From Acanthopleura granulata (taxonomy: Eukaryota; Mollusca; Polyplacophora; Chitonida; Chitonidae): 64,000 nucleotides of DNA. Location of the stretch: the NCBI GenBank assembly GCA_016165875.1, contig JABBOT010000010.1, forward strand, positions 12,797,357 through 12,861,356. Direction: 5' to 3'. Below are positions 58,121-64,000 of the stretch, one piece after another (position 1 is the stretch's first letter; each line of letters starts with the position of its first letter). Below the pieces are notes generated by a model. That model did not search any database, was not told the DNA's origin, and worked only from the letters and a program-made list of their open reading frames with translations. Position numbers and translations under genes: made by a program.

Positions 58121-58357
58121 ATGACAGAGTGTCTGGTTCCAGCGTCCGTTCAGTCGACTGTTGTCCCTGTAGCCACGGTCCATCCAGTCGGCGACTCAAG
58201 AGGGCAGCTTCAAGTCGCTATGGCCCGGTTTGTATGCACTGTTTCCGAACATCCCTGCTTCTTCTATATCCGTTCTGCTTTCTCTCGCTTTGCTATATCC
58301 CGCTCTGTAGAACCTCGATTTTATATTCCAGAAAGGGGTTATTTTGGGGTTTTGTAA
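58121..58357 (+). CDS. Candidate first-exon ORF downstream of the CCAAT site, doubtful
   Basis: 78 codons starting MTECLVPASVQSTVVPVATV. The first 40 codons are GC-richer and look more coding-like than the rest. No domain recognised. A possible donor CAG|GTAATA lies at about 58442, in another frame, so the exon end is unclear. Confidence 0.18.
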   Translation: MTECLVPASVQSTVVPVATVHPVGDSRGQLQVAMARFVCTVSEHPCFFYIRSAFSRFAISRSVEPRFYIPERGYFGVL

Positions 58358-58499
58358 AACTTCCGACCTCGTCACGCTTCAAAAATCTCCTTCAGTCGCC
58401 CTTCATGTCGGTTTGCACGTGTATTTTTCAATCCCATTCACAGGTAATACACCACTCGCCTTCGCTAAGGTACGCTAACTCTTGACATACACCCGCCGT

Positions 58500-61265
58500 G
58501 TCAGTATTGCCAAGCATGGCGAAATCACTGACGCAATTCTTTGCATATGCTAAGTATGTGAGAAATTTTTGACAGCCAGAATGCAATAAGGCAATGACAG
58601 AACGACTACAGGTGGTTTCATGGAACTTCTTAGCATTGCCTTAGTGCCGCACCCCTGGGTTTACGTACCTTTGGGAACACGTGTGCGTGCGTGTGTGCTC
58701 TAAGGCAAATTTTGTGACTTGTCCTGTCTCAGAACAGATGTTATTAATCATTACATAGCTGTACATAAAGCCTATTAACAGGGTTTTAAGTATACAAGGT
58801 AAGTACAGTTGCTGAATTTTGGCCTATTTACATTTTACTCTGTGAGATGGTCATGAGTTTGAAACTGAAGCTTTAAAACACGGTCCATTTGTCTGTTCTA
58901 TGGTGGACGATTTCACGACAATTATGTATCTGAAAAATTCCTAACATAGCATCTTTTATGTCATGAAACTAGACTGTGTTTTTGTGTTTTTAAGAGAGTT
59001 TCCTACACTATATCGTAGGATCCCCGTTGTAAATAAGCATATTCTGAAAACGGACATTTTACATCCAACAAATCTTGACTCTAGGATTGTGTTAAATTCC
59101 CTCCGTGTCGTTTTTCACAGATAAGTCAGTCATGACATTTACAAAAAAGCTGCAGTGATGGTAATATAAACCTGACATTTTTTATGACCATGCTTTTACT
59201 GAATTTACATTTGCAAAAATTACATTGTTCCATTTAGGGGCTGATTTGTGGTCGTTTACAGCATAGACGTTGGTCAGAGAACCTTTTCAGCCTTGTACTT
59301 GGCTTGTATTCATTGCGTTATACATGATGATCTTACCTCTGTAATTTGTCAGTCTTCGTTTCATGTTTTATAAAACATGATTGCCAGATCTAACCTCGCC
59401 AGTTTGTATTGGGCATTGTTTTGATTTTCATTCGTGGACAATACAGCAGTTAGCGTACATGGAGTATCTTGGAAAAAAGTTTTATCAGGCATAGATCCCG
59501 CATATTTCCTTAACACGGTAATGAAACAATTGGATTTTACATTCGTAGGAGCATTTGGAGAACATTATGGTTCTTAACAAAAAGATAATTACACATTTTC
59601 TAATCACATGTGTTTACAATTCTCCCTGCAATGTTAAGTGTGCGTGTATAGGGAGTTTTACTTGTGCTTTTGTGGAAAGTGACAGTTCTGAGTTGTCAAG
59701 TCTGCCCAAAAGTAAGCACAATTAGTGATGTAGCATTCCACAGGTATATAAGCATATATTCATATATGGACTTACGTAAACACATCAATACAGTTCAAAA
59801 TTGTGAAATTAAGCAAGGACAGACATTCATGGGGTAATATTACTCGATACTCTCACAGAAGAGCGTTTCTAGTACATAGCATAACAAAGAAGATTAATGA
59901 TCTAGGCTTCGTATTACCACAAGAATATGTTGCTTTAGAAATATATAAGTGACTATATATACAACTATACAAGAACACCATGACTACAATACTAACACGT
60001 AAAAATAGTCACGGCAATGGCTTATATAGTTCACATATTTCACGGCTGAGATGATATCGACACATTATAGAACATCTATGAATGACATAGACGGTATATA
60101 CATGATGTATGCATACAGAATGTACATGAACATAAGGCGATAACAGCCAATGATGCTGGAATTTTGTTATATTATGAACGAAAAGGATGTAAAAATTAAA
60201 TAAGTGAATCATTTTTACAGAATACATTTAAATATGATGTATACTACAGCTTTGATTTTGCTGCTTTCGCTTAACTTATTATAAATTCTTTTTCTCTGTC
60301 TGTGCATCGATACGAACTTTTAGGATTCATGTGGATATGATGCATTCTACATTATATTAATATGTATGTATACATTTAACCTGTAAACACGAAGCCTGAA
60401 ATTTCTGAACATAGATTAATAACAGTTACGTGTAGGGTGTACGAAAACCGAAAGTCCCCAAAACCTGGATTCAAAGATTATGCTGTCCTCTGGCTAGCAT
60501 GGTGACATTAACAAATACCATATAAAAATAGTTATATCTCGAGAAGAATTCTGTATGATTGCTGAAGCATACCAGCCCCTGTCACCTATATCGAAGACAC
60601 GTGTTTTAAGGTAGGTATGAAGAGAAAACCGTTATAGTTCTAACCTAATTTCATTCATTCATAAAGACAGCACTATCCAATGCAGGGAAGGGCAAATTTC
60701 TGTGACAAAATCATGCACATACTAAAGCAGCCATAAAGTATCTATACTAAGGAATTGTTTTTGATATCCATATTAAGATAGTGGCAGTACATTTATATAG
60801 TATACCGACACGACCACAGGCAAATTAGACGTTCATACACATAAAAAATATATATGTATAGGTATAAAGATATATGCATATTATTTCAACATTTAAACTC
60901 AAATATAACCATTCTTCCTGCCCGTTACCCATTAACAAGGAACAGTGAATCCCGGAGATGGAAATGCTCTAATTAAGACGGACTGGATAACTTACACCGC
61001 CCGGGCAACATATACCATGCAATGTATGAAATAATCTATTTCAAATGTTCCTGTATACACGTATATTGTAATCCCTGTAGGAACTGGCTATCATAGTTAA
61101 TGATTAACATGGGTAGGTAAAATATTAACGCATAAACTTATACCATTTTCTGAGGGAAACCAAAGCACCTTTGATGTATATTGCCCATGTTATAATTCAA
61201 GTCACAGGTAGAAAATATCTGCAATGAAGTGCAAGCATTTTACCAGGTTATGCATGATCTACAAG
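58500..61265. other. No gene seen
   Basis: AT-rich, ORFs up to about 72 codons without recognisable content; a GT-rich run lies near 58680-58698. Confidence 0.4.
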
Positions 61266-61267
61266 TG

Positions 61268-61401
61268 AAAGTGAAGTTATGTAGTAAACGTTATTTTCTA
61301 GCAACATACGGGTCATAAAAAGAGGAATATTTAATAGGTACATAAAATAAGTTTTATTTACGAGAAAAATATTACACTTGTTTTATTCTTATAGGATGTC
61401 T
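61268..61401. repeat. Dispersed 134-bp repeat, copy A
   Basis: Nearly the same as 63366-63498 in the same orientation, including 'aaagtgaagttatgtagt', 'cataaaaagaggaatattta' and 'gttttatttacgagaaaaat'. No terminal repeats or target duplication identified. Confidence 0.88.
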
Positions 61402-61521
61402 GTAGAAAGCGAAACGAAGCGAACGGGAGACGAAGAATGGACTTAGCGCGAATGCATGAAATCCCATGGGTATTTGTAGATATAATATTCATTGAATACA
61501 TATACTTGTACAGAAAATAGC

Positions 61522-61624
61522 GGTTTTACTCAAACTAAGACTGGGTACAGTATACCGGTCTTACTCAAACTAAGACTGGGTACAGTATACCGGTCTTACT
61601 CAAACTAAAACTGGGTACAGTATA
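61522..61624. repeat. 35-bp tandem repeat, three copies
   Basis: The unit starts CGGTCTTACTCAAACTAAGA and ends CTGGGTACAGTATAC; copies are nearly identical. Confidence 0.95.
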
Positions 61625-63365
61625 TATAGGTGTCGTACAATATGGTATGAGCAAAATCTCATGTATTCAACCATAAACGGTACATCTTTTATAACGTTCA
61701 CCATGCACATGTAAGAATTTCCCTGATGCGCTCGAAATATTCATTATCCATGGAAGGTATGGATTCAAGCTCAAAGGAAAAATTAGGTTATAATCTATTT
61801 TGATGCATAGACACCACGACCTTTTCGTGGCAAAATACCTGTCTGGTACACTGTAATTAAAACATCACGAGAAGAGTGTAGATTTCAGCATTAGTAAAAC
61901 TACGACTTTTATCTTCACTATATGAAATGGGTATTATTTATTGACAGGCAGGCAATATTTTACTTTTAAAATGTCGCCTTTCGCTGTAGGTACATCAAGG
62001 TTTTAGAACTTAACTACGCACAATAGATTTTAGAATCAAATTCGTATCCAAACTTGCCAAAATACTAACTGATGGTGTTTACGGCTACACACAAGTGTGT
62101 CACCGGAAGTTTGTATTTCATTTAGAATGCCGTGACATCGAATTATCGCACTGTACCTATTTTCTGTCAGCCTAGTTTCCTAGAGAGATAAGGAGATATT
62201 TGAAATTAATTTACTGTAATTTTGTCATGTCGAACTTTCATTTCATGTTGTCCACCACAACATCTAGATATTTTGTCGCTCTGCGCTTCATGAATGGGTA
62301 CAATAATTTTGAGCAATTTAACACAGCAACCTTGTGTTAATTCCACGGGATCAACGCTGCTACTACTACATGTACTCACATTTAATTTCTTCACGAAACT
62401 TTCATAGAAAGTTTCATGCTTACGTAAGGTTGTATTACTTAGAGTGTTTTGTAACATGGCTTTGGCAGTTTAACAAAGTTTTATCTATTTGTCTTTAACC
62501 AGCCACTGACATATTTCCCTTCATATAGAGAATATAAGTTAATAATTTTACGACTTCAAGAACAACAACAACCAACTGTAGCAACCTTGAGTCACTGTAA
62601 ATTTACAAATTAATCTCATCACTGACATTTGTATTGACATGCGACACTAGATTGTAAATTTCGGTAGGCAGTTTACATTTAAGTACGTATTTATTTATTT
62701 ATTTCGTTATCAGGAACGGAATAATTAGATAGACGAAAATGCAATCCGTCATCAATCAGTTAACGGGTTTAACGGAAAGATTTTGTGAGGGTATGACGTT
62801 ATACATGTACTAATTTCGGAAAACGGTTCCAGACTGACCAAAACGACAGTTTTTTACCATGCTCAGTAATTCTATAAATTGTATTATTAATCTGAAATTT
62901 TTACGACGCCATGGGATACGCCATATTAGAGAAACTGAAAACACTTTCTACGGTGTCACGTCATTGGTATACCTTAAGCTGTATAGCAAAAAAAGGTAAA
63001 CAAGGGTCACCTGACGTCACAACGGAAACTGCACTCTCTATTTAAAGAAATCGCTTACGTCTGATTGGTTGAAACTGAGAACTGGCAAACTTAAGTCGGC
63101 GCTTTCGATTTCCTCGATGCGGGCGTTTTTGCCTACTTTTTAAAGTTTGTATATACTTTGTGTATATACCTTTGATATAATCACCGTTTTTCTCTTCCTT
63201 GGTATAATTTTGGAAAGAATTTTCGATACTCCCGTTAGTATCGTGTTAGAATAAATTATATTCTGGATTTAACTGTATTCGGGACGTGGTAAAATATATA
63301 TATTTGACTGTCAAGTGATTGATGGAATTTACCTTAAAATTTCAGTTACTTTAGGAATTCTTCTA
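61625..63365. other. No gene seen; possible regulatory motifs near 63.0 kb
   Basis: TGACGTCA (63012-63019), a TATTTAAAG (about 63039-63047) and ATTGGTTG (an inverted CCAAT, about 63064) lie within 60 bases, but no ORF follows on either strand. Confidence 0.25.
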
Positions 63366-63498
63366 AAAGTGAAGTTATGTAGTGAACGGTATTTTCTAGC
63401 AAGATACGGTCATAAAAAGAGGAATATTTAATAGTTAAATAAAATAAGTTTTATTTACGAGAAAAATATTACACTTGTTTTAATCTTATAGAATGTCT
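63366..63498. repeat. Dispersed 134-bp repeat, copy B
   Basis: Partner of copy A, about 2.1 kb downstream of it. Confidence 0.88.
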
Positions 63499-64000
63499 TC
63501 TAAATATCGTACCTTACAGTCGACACACAGCGATGATTTTTGCACACTGTGTAGAAAGCCGTACTCATTTTCTATGCAATGTAACTAGCGATTATCATTT
63601 TATATACGAGCTAAGTAACTATATAAATGTAATTTTCAATCCTTAACGTCTAAAAGTGTTATCCTCAGCTGAAATGGGAAATTCTTACAAAAATAATTGA
63701 TATGTATTCATTTATAAATGTGAATTATTTATTTCTCTTGAGTGAAACGAGCGTAACACACAAAGCCTAAACAGTTGAAGACAGGTGTTAAAATGTCAAC
63801 AAGTTCTAAGAGAGACGCTATAACTCTTTACAACATTTATAATGTAAAACGCGTCATTAAGGTTAGGAATAAAAACATAACCTTAGACTGTAACCTGACT
63901 ATGTCATGCAGATATCGTTATAGTACAACATTTTCTTAGCGTTAAGATGTCAATAATTATAAGTAATACAAACAAACTCTGTAAAATATGAGTGCCAGAA
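63499..64000. other. No gene seen
   Basis: AT-rich to the right edge of the window. Confidence 0.4.

Overview
The window reads as nuclear DNA from an invertebrate, most likely a mollusc or another marine lophotrochozoan. The reasons are a spliced gene with GT-AG introns, an AT-rich intergenic background, tandem repeats, and tRNA-derived SINEs whose 3' tail (a 'gtgaaatattcttgagtacggcgt' type end followed by AAAT or ATTC repeats) I associate with molluscan genomes. The organism assignment is inference; no host gene here identifies a species.

Layout. 1-2475: decayed non-LTR (LINE) retrotransposon, cut by the left edge. 2476-5735: no gene seen. 5736-17442: the one host gene I can build, five exons on the + strand, encoding a secreted 308-residue protein with signal peptide, C-type lectin domain, Thr/Ser-rich linker and PAN/apple domain. 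All four introns are phase 1. Intron 3 holds three SINE copies and a complete-length Ty3/gypsy element (11089-15686) with 137-bp LTRs, a CTTAG target-site duplication and several inactivating breaks. 17443-24660: SINE pieces, a 148-bp hairpin, a promoter-like cluster beside a small duplication, and two foldback-type elements packed with GATATC palindromes and bounded by GGCAAGCCGT-type inverted ends. 24660-34000: more SINEs, a 44-bp tandem array, a second promoter-like cluster with a short hydrophobic ORF, and a broken reverse transcriptase on the - strand. 34000-40480: almost nothing. 40480-42010: composite tandem arrays (158-, 191- and 34-bp units), followed by an unrecognised 213-codon ORF. 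42740-49640: two SINEs and no recognisable gene. 49651-54600: a run of unrelated tandem arrays. 54600-64000: sparse, with one promoter-like site near 58.0 kb, a 35-bp triplicate and a 134-bp dispersed duplicate.

How the parts relate. The lectin-PAN gene looks intact, because every splice junction keeps the same frame across more than 11 kb, and the mobile elements in its introns share its transcriptional orientation where orientation can be told. The rest of the window is mostly mobile-element debris and tandem repeats. I found no new multi-gene system. The items most worth a second look are the gene model with its nested element, the GATATC foldback elements, the shared tail of two SINE families, and the deleted-core reverse transcriptase.
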